Shown: piece after piece, positions 11,773 through 22,770 of the stretch
Position numbering within the stretch: position 1 is the first letter of the stretch
Layout: each line of letters begins with the position of its first letter
DNA from: Rehmannia glutinosa
Taxonomy: Eukaryota; Streptophyta; Magnoliopsida; Lamiales; Orobanchaceae
NCBI GenBank assembly: GCA_016081115.2
Contig: JABTTQ020002194.1
Span: 417,037-481,036, forward strand
Reading direction: 5' to 3'
Length of the DNA stretch: 64,000 bases
Position numbers and translations under genes: made by a program
Notes under the pieces: generated by a model
The model's database searches: none
Told to the model about the DNA's origin: nothing
What the model saw: only the letters and a program-made list of their open reading frames with translations

Positions 11773-12631
11773 CATAAACATAATCATGCAACAATAATAA
11801 TAACCCAACAATTGAAATCAGACAAAAGAGATGAAAAAATCTTACTCTTTGTTTAAGAAGCAAAATAACTTCAAGGGGAAGAACTCAAGCAATCCCAATG
11901 TTGAATGGAAGAGAAAAATACCAAAAATTAAAGTCTAAAAGTGCTAAGAATGAAGGTGTGTCGAAAATAAGGGCTCCCCAATTCCTATTTGTAAGCCTAG
12001 AGTCCTAAATAAGCTGGAAGAGCCAAAAAATGCAAAAAAAATTGAAAATTTCGTGTGCTACAAGTCACGGCCTTGCGCGCCCATGCTGCTTCTTCTCTTC
12101 TTATATGCGATTCTCTGTCTGCTATGATCACAACTGCGACCTCTAAAATCTGAATTTCTTCTTGGTGTCTTCTTATGAATTGTAGATCTATCTCTTAGAT
12201 TTCTATAGCCACTTGAATCACCTCAATATCAATTTTCTAGAGAGAGTTACGGCCATAATACCAAGACGTATCATTTCCAAGAATTGGACATATTATTTTG
12301 ACTTGTACATGATTTTGACCCATCTAAACGTCATCATTTCATTTATTAGAAGACATAGACATTGTAGAACTTTGTCTTATCTTTCTAATGGTGTATGAAT
12401 AAGGTCAATTGGGTTTTGGATGCGAACATTACATCTAAAATACGATGATGTATCGTGATTCTTGTGAAATGACTTTTTAACGTTTTTTGCTCCAAAACTT
12501 GTTTTTTCCACCAAAACCTAAAAAATCAATAAAATACCATAACATAACACTAAAACATTCAAAAGCAAATAAAACATGCCAAAAATATGTATAAATCATC
12601 ACACAAAACACACACAAAAATATGCAAAACA
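11773..12631 (-). repeat. Right LTR of the Athila-like element, 5'-truncated copy
   Basis: Corresponds to 8656-9501 of the left LTR with small differences. About 700 bp of the LTR that should precede it are missing because the nested Ty3 element inserted at this point and the left side was later deleted. It ends GCAAAACA directly before the CCGAA duplication. Confidence 0.75.
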
Positions 12632-13073
12632 CCGAACAAAGTGAGAGCCTCTTGGCTCAGCATCTCCATACTATCGAGCATCTTAACACAGTCGCGCATG
12701 AGAAAGAGTAAGCATTGGATGGTGCGCTCGAAATGATGGCCCAGATGCACGGCCAGATTGAGGCTCTACAATAGCAGGTAGAGACTCAGGAAGGACATAT
12801 ACTACTGAACCAGACAAACTTCATACACCAGACCCAGCTGCTCAGCAATATGGTTCTGTAGGCCAGTAACATCGGTCCGGTGGTGGCCTCGGAACCATAA
12901 GTGGAGCCAGAAGAAGAACCGTAGGAGGATCTGGAGGAAGATCTGGAAGAGGATTTGGAAATGGACCCGATGGACTTCTTGCATGATCAGGATGAAGAAC
13001 ATGAGGATCCGAACCTGGTGATCGATATCGAGGGGAATAGCAATGACGATGCATGCAGCACCGTCACAAACTA
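12632..13073 (+). pseudogene. Chromovirus leader ORF, second part
   Basis: Resumes after the CCGAA duplication in the same sense as 7606-7955. It reads as a glutamine- and glutamate-rich region with several stops: ALEMMAQMHGQIEAL, a run of acidic EEDLEEDLE-like residues at about 12900-12965, then FLHDQDEEHEDPNLVIDIEG, ending at about 13073. No known catalytic motif. It is probably the divergent coiled gag part of this lineage. Confidence 0.5.
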
Positions 13074-13370
13074 GATTAGCTGATTTTATTTCCGCCATTT
13101 TTGTATTTCAAATTCTGTAATAGACTGGATTGTAATGGATAGAGTAACCATGGTTCAGTAACCGTTATTGTAATTCGGCTTAAGCTTTTTTTTTGGTAAT
13201 GGAACTCGTATTTTCCTTTAATTGTGCCATGTGTTGCTATTATGTGTTGCTATTCTTATGTCTTTCGTACTTGTTTATTTAAATTGACCTGTCGTGAATC
13301 TTGTATATCATATCTATGATTTTCAAATGCATAAAGTGGATGAACTCTAATCCTTCTTTATACAGATGGC
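13074..13370 (+). other. Non-coding spacer inside the chromovirus
   Basis: T-rich sequence between the coiled-coil ORF and the main gag. I see no ORF, no repeat boundary and no RNA structure that I can support. Confidence 0.4.
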
Positions 13371-14836
13371 CTGAAGAAGATAAGATCTGAGGCCACGCGG
13401 TCTTGACAGGAAAGACGCTAACCCTTCACTTGAAAGGACACCTTCACCTGAACTACCACCCCCACCACCTCCTCCCCCACCTGTGGGAGACAATTTGACC
13501 GCCCAGGCCTTGCAGTAGATCTTATTGTTCATGCAGCAGTAGGTTGGGCAAAATTGGGATATGCCCGAGCCTGCACGAGATGCTCACGATCGAGTACTGG
13601 AGCGATTTATGTGCTTCGACCTGCCGGTCTTTAGGGGGGAATCAGACGACACAAAGGCCGAGGATTGGCTGGAGTGAATAGAGAACATATTTGCTGCCCT
13701 TCACTACTCAGAGGAGCAGCAAATAACGTTGGTTGTTTACAGACTAGAATCCGCGGCCCGAGACTGTGGAGGGCTCTGGAGAGAAAATGGGTTCAAGACA
13801 GAACCCGAAGGACGTGGGAGAATTTCCTGCTGGAGTTCAATGACCAGCATATCCCACAGGTGGTCCGAGAGGCCAGAAGGGATGAGTTTCACCGACTGAG
13901 GCAAGGTAGCATGACTGTTGCGCAGTATGAGTCTGAGTTTTACCGTTTGTCAAAATATGCATGGGATCCATAAGTACTGAGGCCAACAAATTATATAACT
14001 TTACCCGGGATTGCGGTTGGGCTGAGAAATAGTTCTTTGTCTGTTGAGATGGACACCTACTCGGTTGCGGTTAGGGAAGCTTCCTAAGTGGAGATGGGGC
14101 TGAGCCGGCTTGGGCAACTCTAGCAGGGCAGAGCATCAGGCTCGAAGAGGCCAGTGGCCGGGAGAATATCCGGGCCACCTGTGAAGTTCCAGAAAAGTAG
14201 AACTGGAGGGGCAAATAAGGGAAAACAGCTCACGCAAGGCCATACATGCTCTCACTGCAATAGGTCGGGATACTTGCCAGACCACTGCTGGCATAAACAA
14301 GGAAAATACCTCTGATGCGGTAGTGCTCAGCATCAGGTCCGAGAGTGCCCATTATATACTGTCCTAGCTAACAAACCATCGCCACCTCAAAAGTTGGGAA
14401 ATAACAACCGAGCTAGGGCACCTGCACGTGTCTTTGCTCTGGACGGGAAAGAGGGTCCGAACGCGACCGACATGGTGGAAGGTACCCTCTTGATATCTGA
14501 TCACCGCGCTAAGGTCTTATTTGACCCTAGCTCATCGCACTCCTTTATTGCACCACATTTTGCATCTGAACTGCATTCATGCATGGAACGCATGCCTCCT
14601 TGTTTAGAGGTATCAGCTCATTTGGGCGCGAGCCAGATAACTAATGTTATATATAATGCATGCGAGATTAAGATTGAGGATTCATGTTTTCCTGCTAACT
14701 TAGCACTACTGTCTATATCTGAATACGATGTTATTTTGGGAATGGACTGGTTAGCCGGACACTTTGCACAAATGGACTATCATAGTAAAACTGTTAGGCT
14801 ATGTAAGCCTGAGAAACCCATAGGAGCTATCGGGTA
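13371..14836 (+). pseudogene. Chromovirus gag and protease, decayed
   Basis: Starts with a proline-rich stretch (about 13450-13490). It continues as a retrotransposon-gag domain (DLPVFRGESDDTKAEDWLE near 13620-13680, FLLEFNDQHIPQ, then EARRDEFHRLRQGSMTV near 13870-13920). Two knuckles at about 14250-14350 are degenerate (CSHCNRSGYLPDHC and CGSAQHQVREC). The protease at 14394-14836 keeps LLISDHRAKVLFDPSSSHSF and VILGMDWLAGH. The catalytic triad D-S/T-G is changed to D-P-S, so it should be inactive. Stops interrupt gag at several places. Confidence 0.8.
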
Positions 14837-14849
14837 GTGCACGAATTCC

Positions 14850-17790
14850 ATTAGCCTCGATCGTTTTTGCCATCAAGGCTAGGAAGGCGATCTCGAATGG
14901 GGCGCAAGTGTACTTAGCATTTGTAATTAACAACCTTAAGGATGAGACCCAAATTCACCAAGTACCAATTATATCGGAATACCCAGATGTATTTCCGCAA
15001 GAACTCACAACATTGCCCCCGGATTGGGAGATTGAATTTACCATTGAGACTTTACCGGGAGCACCGCCGATGGCAAGGACACCATAAAAAATGGCTCCAG
15101 TAGAGCTTCAGGAGCTGAAGGCTCAACTACATAAACTAATGGAAGTGGGGGGCTCCAGTGTTGTTCGTCAAGAAGAAGGATGGATCATTGAGACTGTGTA
15201 TAGACTATCGTAGTCTTAACAGCATGACCATCAAAAATAAGTATCCCGTTCCAAGGATCTATGAGTTGTTCGATCAACTTCAGGGAGCCATGGTGTACTC
15301 AAAATTCGATTTGCAACAAGGGTATTACCAGCTGAAGATTAAGAGTGAAGACATACCCAAGACAGCTTTCCAGACAAGGTATGGCCACTACGAGTTTGTA
15401 GTGATGCCATTTGGATTAACAAACGCCCCAACAGCATTTATGGATTTAATGCACAGAGTCTTTCGACCTTACCTTGAACATTTCGTAGTAATCTTCATTG
15501 ACGACATACTCATGTATTCCAAGACGAGAGAGGATCACGAGCGTCATTTGAGAACTGTACTTGAGACACTATGACAACACCAATTGTATGCCAAATTCAG
15601 TAAGTGCGAATTTTGGCTAGGGAAAGTCACATTCTTAGGACATATAGTATCTGGAGATGGGATCGCAGTAGATCCATCTACGGTTCAGACCGTGGTTGAA
15701 TGGAAACATGACTTAAATCCGGAGCTTTTTGGGATTGGTCGGATATTATCGAAGATTTATAAAGGATTTTTCTAAGATTGCATGACCACTTTCGCGATTG
15801 ACTCAGAAGCAAGTCAAATTTGAGTGGAGCGACAAGTGCGAGTCCAGTTTCCAGGAGTTAAAGAAGCGACTCACCAGTGATCCTATTCTAGCTCTTCCAA
15901 GTGGAAGTGAAGGATTTGTCGTCTATAGTGACGCCTTGAAGGAAGGGCTAGGAGCTGTACTCATGCAGGAAGGATGGCTAATTGCGTACGCCTCATGAAA
16001 ACTCAAACCATACGAGGCAAACTACCCAACGCTTCATCTAGAGCTAGCGGCAATAATGTTTGCATTGAAGAAGTGGCGACACTATCTCATGCGGAGCAAC
16101 ATTTACCGTTTTCATGGATCACAAGAGTCCAAGCATCTGTTCCACAAAGGTCTTAACTTGAGACAGAGAAGGTGGATGGAACTTATTGAATATTATCACC
16201 GATATCGATACCACCACACCGGGAAGCGAATGTAATAGACGCCTTGAATAGAAAGGCGGCGTAGCGAGATTGATGATTATGGAATGGAGATCCCTGGAAG
16301 AATTGAGTACATGGAATCTGACGAGAACGGACACTCAATTATTCTGCACTAATATCTCGGTAAGACCTGAGCTGCTAGATGAGATTAAGGCAACATAGGA
16401 AGGAGACCCAAAATTCCAGGAACTTAAGAAGAAAGTTTAGAAAGGAGAACGGCCGGAATTTACTATAGCAAGAAGATGGGATTTTAAGGTTTAAGAATCG
16501 GGTATGTGTACCGAGTAATGAGGTATTGAGAAATACGATTTTGGGAGAGGCGCATCGCTCAAGGTACACCATACACCCTGGTGGTAATAAGATGTATAAG
16601 GATTTGGAACATCACTTACGGTGGTTCAATATGAAAAGTTAGGTAGCGAATACATGGTGGCGGTGCGACCGCCGATAAGTCAATTCGAGAATGAAAATGG
16701 GAACATATCATTATGGACTTCGTAATGGATTTGACGAAGACTAGAGAAGGTTATGATACCATATGGGTTGTGTGGACAAACTCACAAAATCAGCTCATTT
16801 CCTTCCAATGAAGAAATGGATAGCCTACAGAAGCTGGCACAGATCTATATCCGAGAGATTGTAAGGCTACACGGAGTACCAGTCAACATCGTTTCTAATC
16901 GAGATCTGAGGTTTGTCTCGAGATTTTGGAAGTATTGGAATGGAAAACTAGGGACGACGCTAAACTTTAGTACGTTCGCTCACCGGCAAACCGACGGACA
17001 ATCAGAACGTACGATTCAAACACTTGAGGATATGTTAAGAGATTGTGCGCTAGATTTCCAGTGGAGCTGGGACATTCATTTTCCATTAGCATAGTTCGCC
17101 TACAATAACAGCTATAAGGCGACGATAGGAATGGCGCCTTATGAGGCACTATATGGGAGAAAGTGCAGATCCCTGCTACACTGGGAAATCGATGACCAAT
17201 GGACCCCGAAAGAGAGAAACAACCTTAGAAACCATTTACTAGAGTAGATTTTATACAAGAAACTATAGACAAGGTCAGATTGATAAAGGAGAGGATCTGG
17301 ACCGCTCAGAGTTGGCAAAAGAGCTATGCGGATAAACGGAGAAGGGATTTGGAGTTTGAGGTAGGAGATTAAGTGTTTCTTAACTTTCACCACGAAAGGG
17401 ACTGATTCACTCAAAGAAAGGAGGAAAGTTAAGTCCAAGGTACATTGGTCCGTACAAGATACTCAAAAGAATCGGGAATTTGGCCTATCAGTTGGAACTA
17501 CCACCTCCTATCACTGTAATGCATGACATGTTTCATGTCTCCAGATTGAGGAAATATCAACCCGACCCAGAACACGTTATCACACGAGAAATTCCTCCAG
17601 TAATGGAGAACCTTTCATACACCAAGAAGCCCATACAAATCATTGATATATAAGTACGACAGTTAAGGAAGAGAGAAATTCCAATGGTTAAGGTTGTATG
17701 GCAAACCCACAACCGGGATAAGGATGCCACATGGGAGATGGAGGAAGATATGAGAAGACAGCATCCGAAATTATTTTGAGAGGAATGTGG
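14850..17790 (+). pseudogene. Chromovirus pol: RT, RNase H, integrase with chromodomain-like tail
   Basis: The reverse transcriptase is the best part (15158-15574): LFVKKKDGSLRLCIDYRSLN, KFDLQQGYYQLKI, MPFGLTNAPTAF and the catalytic FIDDILMYS. RNase H follows in pieces (15798-16260, with FVVYSDALKEGLGAVLMQ). Integrase is at about 16560-17210, with YTIHPGGNKMYKDLEHHLRW, IVSNRDLRFVSRFWK and HRQTDGQSERTIQTLEDM, giving the second Asp and the Glu of the triad; the first Asp region is frameshifted. The C-terminus (17640-17780) reads MVKVVWQTHNRDKDATWEME, a chromodomain-like ending. Many stops and frame changes make the reading frame non-functional. Confidence 0.85.
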
Positions 17791-17818
17791 GGACCAAATT
17801 CTCTTCAGGAGGGGAGGA

Positions 17819-20800
17819 TGTGAGGCCCCGAATTTTAAATTAGTCGAATTGTAATAATTCAGATATTGTACCATGTGACTAATGTCACAAATTGATATTA
17901 ATAAAATATAGTTTTAATTTATATTCTTAATATCTAAATATTAATGTATTTTATCTCCCTAACTTACTAATTGCTAATTCTAACTATCCCTAGATGATAT
18001 ATTACTAACTTAACTTATGTTATATGGATTAATTAACTAACTATAAGAATAGGTGACTTATCACTAGAATTGAGATAAGGTGATTGACTTATATACAAGG
18101 AATGGAGTATAAGGCATGTGATAAGGGGACAAGATAAGTGATAAGGGAATTCTAATATCACTAAAATACAAAAAACAAAAAAAGAAAATGGGGTGGGATA
18201 CATTGAAGGGGACGGCCAAAGGGGATAAGAAGGGACGAGAAATTAAAACAAGACATGCTCTTTATGCAAGCATGCCAACCATTCCCTTGCCCAAGGTCTT
18301 GAGCACCCAAAAGTTGCAAGCTCAAGAAGAATACAATGATGGCTTGAAAGTATGGGGGGGAGGCAACATAGGTAGCAAGAGAGGAGACTTATGCCATCTT
18401 CACTTACCTTCACTTACATTTCATACACTTACAATCCCACCAAGATACACCACTCTCTCTCTCTCTCTCTCTCTCTCTCAATCAACACTAGGGCCGATTT
18501 TAGCAAGCAATAAGGAGGAGGCCAAATTCTTGCAAGAACATAGGCTTGGAAGTAGTCTTGAAGCACTAAGGAAGTAAGGTAAGACTCTCTTATTATTCAC
18601 CTCATCTATCTTTTCTTTTTCCTCAAATTTTTCCATCATTTTTGACCCTCAAAACCGCCATATAGTGGTTACCCTAAGGAGTTAAAAGGGACTTGAGGAA
18701 GCTTTGGAAAGCTATAAGCTATCTAAGACTATCCTTACCAAAAAGCACTAGAAGAGGTGGGTGAACTTTTCAAAAACTCATGATATTTTTTATGCATAAA
18801 ATAACATGAAAATTATGTTCTTATATTGTTTATACTTCTGGGAAAAAATTAGTTTTTATTCTTGAAATTTTCCCAAGAAGAATATGTGTATGTGCACCTA
18901 TGTCAAAAGTGATTTTACATAGAAAGATAGCTTTTGTATGCTTATATGTTTTTCGCATGAATGTATGTATTTTATTTTATGATATATTCTGGAAACTTTT
19001 CAGTTATGTTTCTGAAAATTTTCGGAAAAAAAAATATAACATATATGTGTATTGGAATTAAGCCAAAAGTGATTTCGCATAAAGAAAATAGCTTTTGTAT
19101 GCTTTTAGGCCTTCTTGTTTTATATGTGTTCAAAATAACTGAGAATATGAGGAATACATTTTTAATATATCATATTAATATTCTGGACATGAGGACTTGT
19201 GAACAAAATCGGGTTTGGGCCTTTTTTGTAAATAAGGCAAAATATAGGGCTAAAAATACTAAAAACAAAAACTGTGAGAACCCATTGAAAATTTCAAAAA
19301 ACTGGACTGAAAATTTCTGGAATAATAAAGTAAAAATAAAAAATAATAATTGGAACCCTCCGGGTCAAACAATTGCGAATATACGAATTTTAGACACTTA
19401 AATGTAATTTTCCAAACCTTAAGGGGCTAAACTGTAAATTTCAAAAATTTGGACAGCTACTATCCCAAAAATTATATAAAATTATTTTAACTAATATTTT
19501 GGACCTTTAGTCCAAATTTCACAAAAAAAGGGGCTTCAAACGAGCTTTAACGGTAAAATTGCCTTTGGGGCTAAAATAGAATTTTTCAGAAAATCGGTAC
19601 TAAATCTGAAAATTTTTCGAAACTGTTTTTAACCCACATACTTTCGGTTTAAGAGATATCTATTTTTGAAAGTATCGGGTAAAAATAATAAATTGGGAGA
19701 AAATTTGGGACTAACCTACAATTTTCAAAAATCTGACCCTGAGATCCAGAAAATATGATCTTTTAGAATTGTTAGAAAAATCAGAGACTGACCTTGCCCT
19801 TTTCCGAGTCTGGGATCACAACTTATGGAATTTTTAAAACCCGACATAAATTTTCCTCTTTAATTAAATATTTTATTTGAAAATAAAATTTGCCAACGTC
19901 ATAGGAAATTATATTATTTTCTAAATTCAGTTTATTCATAATATATTAAAATATTTTATTTAATTAAAATTTTCATTTTAAAATTATTATTCGAATTGAT
20001 TCGGGATTTTCGTACTGACTATTTGTACCAATAATAAGGCGACTTCCACGCTCGCATAAGCTGAACCTTAATAAGAACTTCAGCATAATACACTGAATCA
20101 ATGAATAGAACCGACTAGATTACCCCTCTGGTATTTATGCCGTGTCAATGACTGACTGACTGAATATCGGACGCGGCGAGTCTATGAACACACGGGTCCT
20201 ACTGACTGACTGGGTTGACGTCACACTTTCGTGCGCAACCAACTGATATGAATTGACGGATTTGTGGAATGGATAAGTCGCGTATGGGATGGGTAGCTTG
20301 GCTATAGTCTCATGCCGGGCTCCACCGTCCAACTCCCAACCTCGAGCCAGATAGGAGAGCTTGGCGGGCGATTGGGTCGTAGGATCTGGGTATAATCATA
20401 ATTATGATGTTCTCTGAGCTTAGCTGGCTCCACTATGGAGATGATGTGCCAACTGGGATCGCGGCTACAGCACTATCGACAGGAGGGATAAGGTGTACTG
20501 TTTGGGGAGATGATGTTTGATCAACAGTTCTCTGCCGTATAAGGTGGTCTGGGTTGGCGTCATACTTTCGTGCGCAACCAATTGATATGAATTGATGGAC
20601 TAACTGGGTTGGCGTCACACTTTCGTACGCAACCAACTAATCTGAATTAACAGACTTACTGACAACTAAAACTATAAAAACCACTAACTATAAGAGGATG
20701 TCATTGCACGTTTCTTGCTCCAAAACTCATGAAACAATTTTACTGTATAAAATATAAGCCCCACTTGCATACGTACTCACCACACCCACTGAGAATTTTT

Positions 20801-21851
20801 GTCTCAGTGCCACTTATTTTTTCCAACCAGAGAATGAGACCTTGCCAAAAGAAGAAAGCGGCGAAGATTTTGATACTACCGACTAGCCCCACAACTTACT
20901 GGACCTTAAGTCAACTGGATCTTATTTATGTTATTTTTGAAGAATGAACAATTGAGAAATTTGTAATAGACAGGCATAGGTAGGGTGGCTAAATGGAACC
21001 GAAACCGGATTCCAAACTGGAACCAGAACCGTGGTCAACGGTTCCTAAACCGTAATCATGGTTAACGGTTTCAAAACTGGAATCGAAACCATGTAGGTCG
21101 GTTCGGTTCCAACTCCTAGGTCTCCAAAACCGTGGAACCGGCAGTTTTAACCGTCGGTTAGAACCGTTGGTCGAACCGTAATGGAACCATTTTTATTAAG
21201 GTTAAAACCAACAATCTTGTTTTGGTAAATACATGCTAGAAGAAATATTAAATGTTTATTATGATGTTTTATTTTCATAACAACATGAGACACATTTTAG
21301 ACCAACGTTGTAAGCGAACTACGTGAACTTTGATTCTTCAATACTCTAATAATATATATAGATAGTTTAATATTATTATTAATATTATGTATAAAACTTT
21401 ATTGGACATTAAGTCCAAGTCTTTTTATTTATTTTCCTTTTTTTTAACTGAAATTGATAAACTATTTTATGAAATCAAAAAATTATCAAAAGGAGGAACC
21501 GGGTTCCGAACCGGATCGGAACCATCATGTTCCGGTTTTAGAACGAGAACCGTGAAGCAATGGTTCTGGTTTCGGTTCCTCCAAAATGAGAAACCGGAAC
21601 CGGCAGTTCTAGAACCATGGCCACCCCTAGGCGTAGGACCCGTAGAAATATTTATGAACGATGATGTACCTTTGTTTAGTTCTGCTGCGACAATTCTGAC
21701 TTAGTTTGATTTGACTTTACGTATGAATTGAGATTTTATTATTATGCTTGAATTACTTTTATGAATGAATAATTGGTTTATATTGGGCCGGCCTAAGTAA
21801 ACCGGCTTAAGTTTGATCGATTGTGTCATGGCTCCGGGTTGGGGCGTGACA
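17819..21851 (+). repeat. Chromovirus 3' LTR
   Basis: Starts TGTGAGGCCCC right after the polypurine tract AGGAGGGGAGGA and ends GGGGCGTGACA before CTGCT. It is 4033 bp, including a 649-bp MITE. It has a longer (CT)n run (about 18450-18480) than the 5' LTR. ORFs such as 18188-18577 and 18961-19401 have frame-matched or broken counterparts in the other LTR and no recognisable domains. Confidence 0.9.
20981..21629. mobile_element. hAT-type MITE in the 3' LTR
   Basis: Terminal inverted repeats TAGGGTGGC and GCCACCCCTA enclose 649 bp rich in alternating AACCGG/CCGGTT-like words (GGAACCGAAACCGG and similar) around an AT-rich centre. It is flanked by an 8-bp duplication with one mismatch, GGCATAGG (20973-20980) and GGCGTAGG (21630-21637). 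The 5' LTR has the uninterrupted sequence at about 7149-7160. The TAGGG(G)TGGC ends and 8-bp duplication fit non-autonomous hAT elements. No transposase is encoded. Confidence 0.85.
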
Positions 21852-21856
21852 CTGCT

Positions 21857-22001
21857 TCCCAAAGATTCAAAGCTTCGAAGTATGTCTCCATACATACTGC
21901 CCAAATGTTGGAGTTGTTTCTGTTGAACACTGTCGGCGCGATTTCCGGAGAGACTGGCTTCGACTTCCATGACTTGTAAAATTCAAGCACGTCCCTTAAG
22001 G
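21857..22001 (-). pseudogene. Old Ty1/copia gag start, distal part
   Basis: Minus-strand gag N-terminus: IWAVCMETYFEALNLWEAV, the typical start of plant copia gag (WAVRME..LE..DLW-like). It breaks exactly at the chromovirus duplication and continues at 3834 downward, where the fragment reads DYEN in the next gag segment. This shows the chromovirus landed inside this copia gag. Confidence 0.75.
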
Positions 22002-22005
22002 AAAA

Positions 22006-22019
22006 TGCTCTGGATACCA
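22006..22019 (-). other. Primer-binding site of the old copia element
   Basis: The reverse complement reads TGGTATCCAGAGC, the tRNA-iMet complement with one extra C. It lies two bases from the LTR boundary at 22022. Confidence 0.7.
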
Positions 22020-22021
22020 TA

Positions 22022-22575
22022 TGTAGTTAATTGAACAAGGAAAGAACTCAGAGGGCATTTGGCTGAGCTTATAAGCTCTTCAAAATATCTTATAAGATGT
22101 TTGAGAACTTATAAGTTCTTTAAATTTGTTTGGTAATTTTTTTTTAAAAAGATCTTATAAGCCCCCAAAATAAGATGGTAGGAGCTTACCCCAACTTTTA
22201 CTCAAAATAAGATCTTATTTCAATAACATCCTTTAATTTTGACTATTTTAATTATAAAATTGTCATTAGTAACATTTTAAAAGTTCCAACAACTTATTTA
22301 TCCAAACAATTCAACAACTTATTCTTAAAACAATATCTAGCATCTTATAAGCTCTAAAAATATCTTATAAGAGTAGGAGCTTATAAAATCTTTTAAATCT
22401 TAGACAAACACCCTCTCAGTTTTTTCATTAATTCGCGATAGCAAGTGAAACAGATAATAAAGACTCAAAAGTACAATAACTATCCACTAAAATCATGGTC
22501 CTAAGATTCTGCCATGATCTCAACAAAATAACAAAACAAGCAACATAAAATGTTCTTTACAACCAATTTCTAACA
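22022..22575 (-). repeat. 5' LTR of the old copia element, with a MITE inside
   Basis: On the minus strand it starts TGTTAGAAATTGGTTG (22575 downward) and ends CAATTAACTACA at 22022, next to the primer-binding site. Without the MITE at 22051-22415 it is only about 190 bp, as is common in plant copia lineages with short LTRs. The matching 3' LTR is outside the window. Confidence 0.6.
22051..22415. mobile_element. MITE with GAGGG(T/C) termini
   Basis: Imperfect terminal inverted repeats GAGGGCATTTGGCT and AGACAAACACCCTC, with internal AGCTTATAAG words near both ends (about 22065, 22335, 22377). Short flanking similarity (CTCAG at both sides) may be the target duplication but is ambiguous. The GAGGGTGTTTGG...TTATAAG form is common in plant genomes. 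Superfamily is uncertain. Confidence 0.6.
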
Positions 22576-22753
22576 GTGACAACCAGTTTCTTCACATTTG
22601 CTCTTCAACCACATGTTCTTTACAAACTCTTCGAGTCAGTTACTACACCCAACACGGGATCTTCACAAACTTCTACAACGAGCTACTCCACCCCACTGCT
22701 TCCTCTCATGACTCCTTGAGGTATGGAGCATATATATTGTTAACTCTGATTAG

Positions 22754-22770
22754 AGTAGTGATGAAATGGG
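22754..22770 (+). pseudogene. ZIP transporter relic exon, left piece
   Basis: After an acceptor-like GATTAG, the bases AGTAGTGATGAAATGGG read S-S-D-E-M-G. The exon is interrupted here by the Ty1/copia element at 22771 and continues at 29517, after the ATGGG duplication. The upstream stretch 22576-22753 holds no coding region I can assign, although it has an open frame and a donor-like CTTGAG/GTATGG near 22720. Confidence 0.5.

Larger units (their letters stand above)
7956..12631 (-). mobile_element. Athila-like Ty3 element, internally deleted, inserted in the chromovirus
   Basis: Bounded by a perfect 5-bp duplication CCGAA (7951-7955 and 12632-12636). Its right-end LTR segment (11773-12631) matches the 3' part of its left LTR (8656-9501). 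Just right of the left LTR, at 9502-9540, the reverse complement reads CTTGAGGACAAGCAAAAGG then AAGTGTGGGGGAG. This is the polypurine-tract signature of Athila-type plant Ty3 elements and places the element on the minus strand. Only about 200 bp of internal sequence remains (9502-9715). A second Ty3 element inserted in its right LTR and a later deletion removed everything between. Confidence 0.75.
3840..21851 (+). mobile_element. Tekay/Del-like Ty3 chromovirus, 18 kb with nested insertions
   Basis: Complete but dead LTR retrotransposon bounded by TGTGAGGC...GCGTGACA LTRs and a 5-bp CTGCT duplication. Order: 5' LTR (3840-7359), tRNA-iMet-type primer-binding site, coiled gag-like ORF, gag, protease, RT, RNase H, integrase with chromodomain-like tail, polypurine tract (about 17806-17818), 3' LTR (17819-21851). 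The very long LTRs and the C-terminal VWQTHNRDKDATWEMEEDM block are typical of the Tekay/Del chromovirus lineage; lineage is inferred from these, not from a tree. It split the gag of an older minus-strand copia element. It hosts an Athila-like element inside, a SINE in its 5' LTR and a MITE in its 3' LTR. Confidence 0.9.

Noticed and set aside
13347..13532. Minus-strand ORF with poly-Gly
   Set aside because: Antisense of the proline-rich start of the chromovirus gag.
18188..18577. ORF of 129 codons in the 3' LTR
   Set aside because: The matching place in the 5' LTR (about 4207-4590) has frame-disrupting differences and no domain is visible, so it is LTR sequence.
22576..22753. Possible first exon of the ZIP gene
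   Set aside because: An open frame and a donor-like site exist, but the residues do not resemble the family, and part of it may belong to the copia LTR flank.
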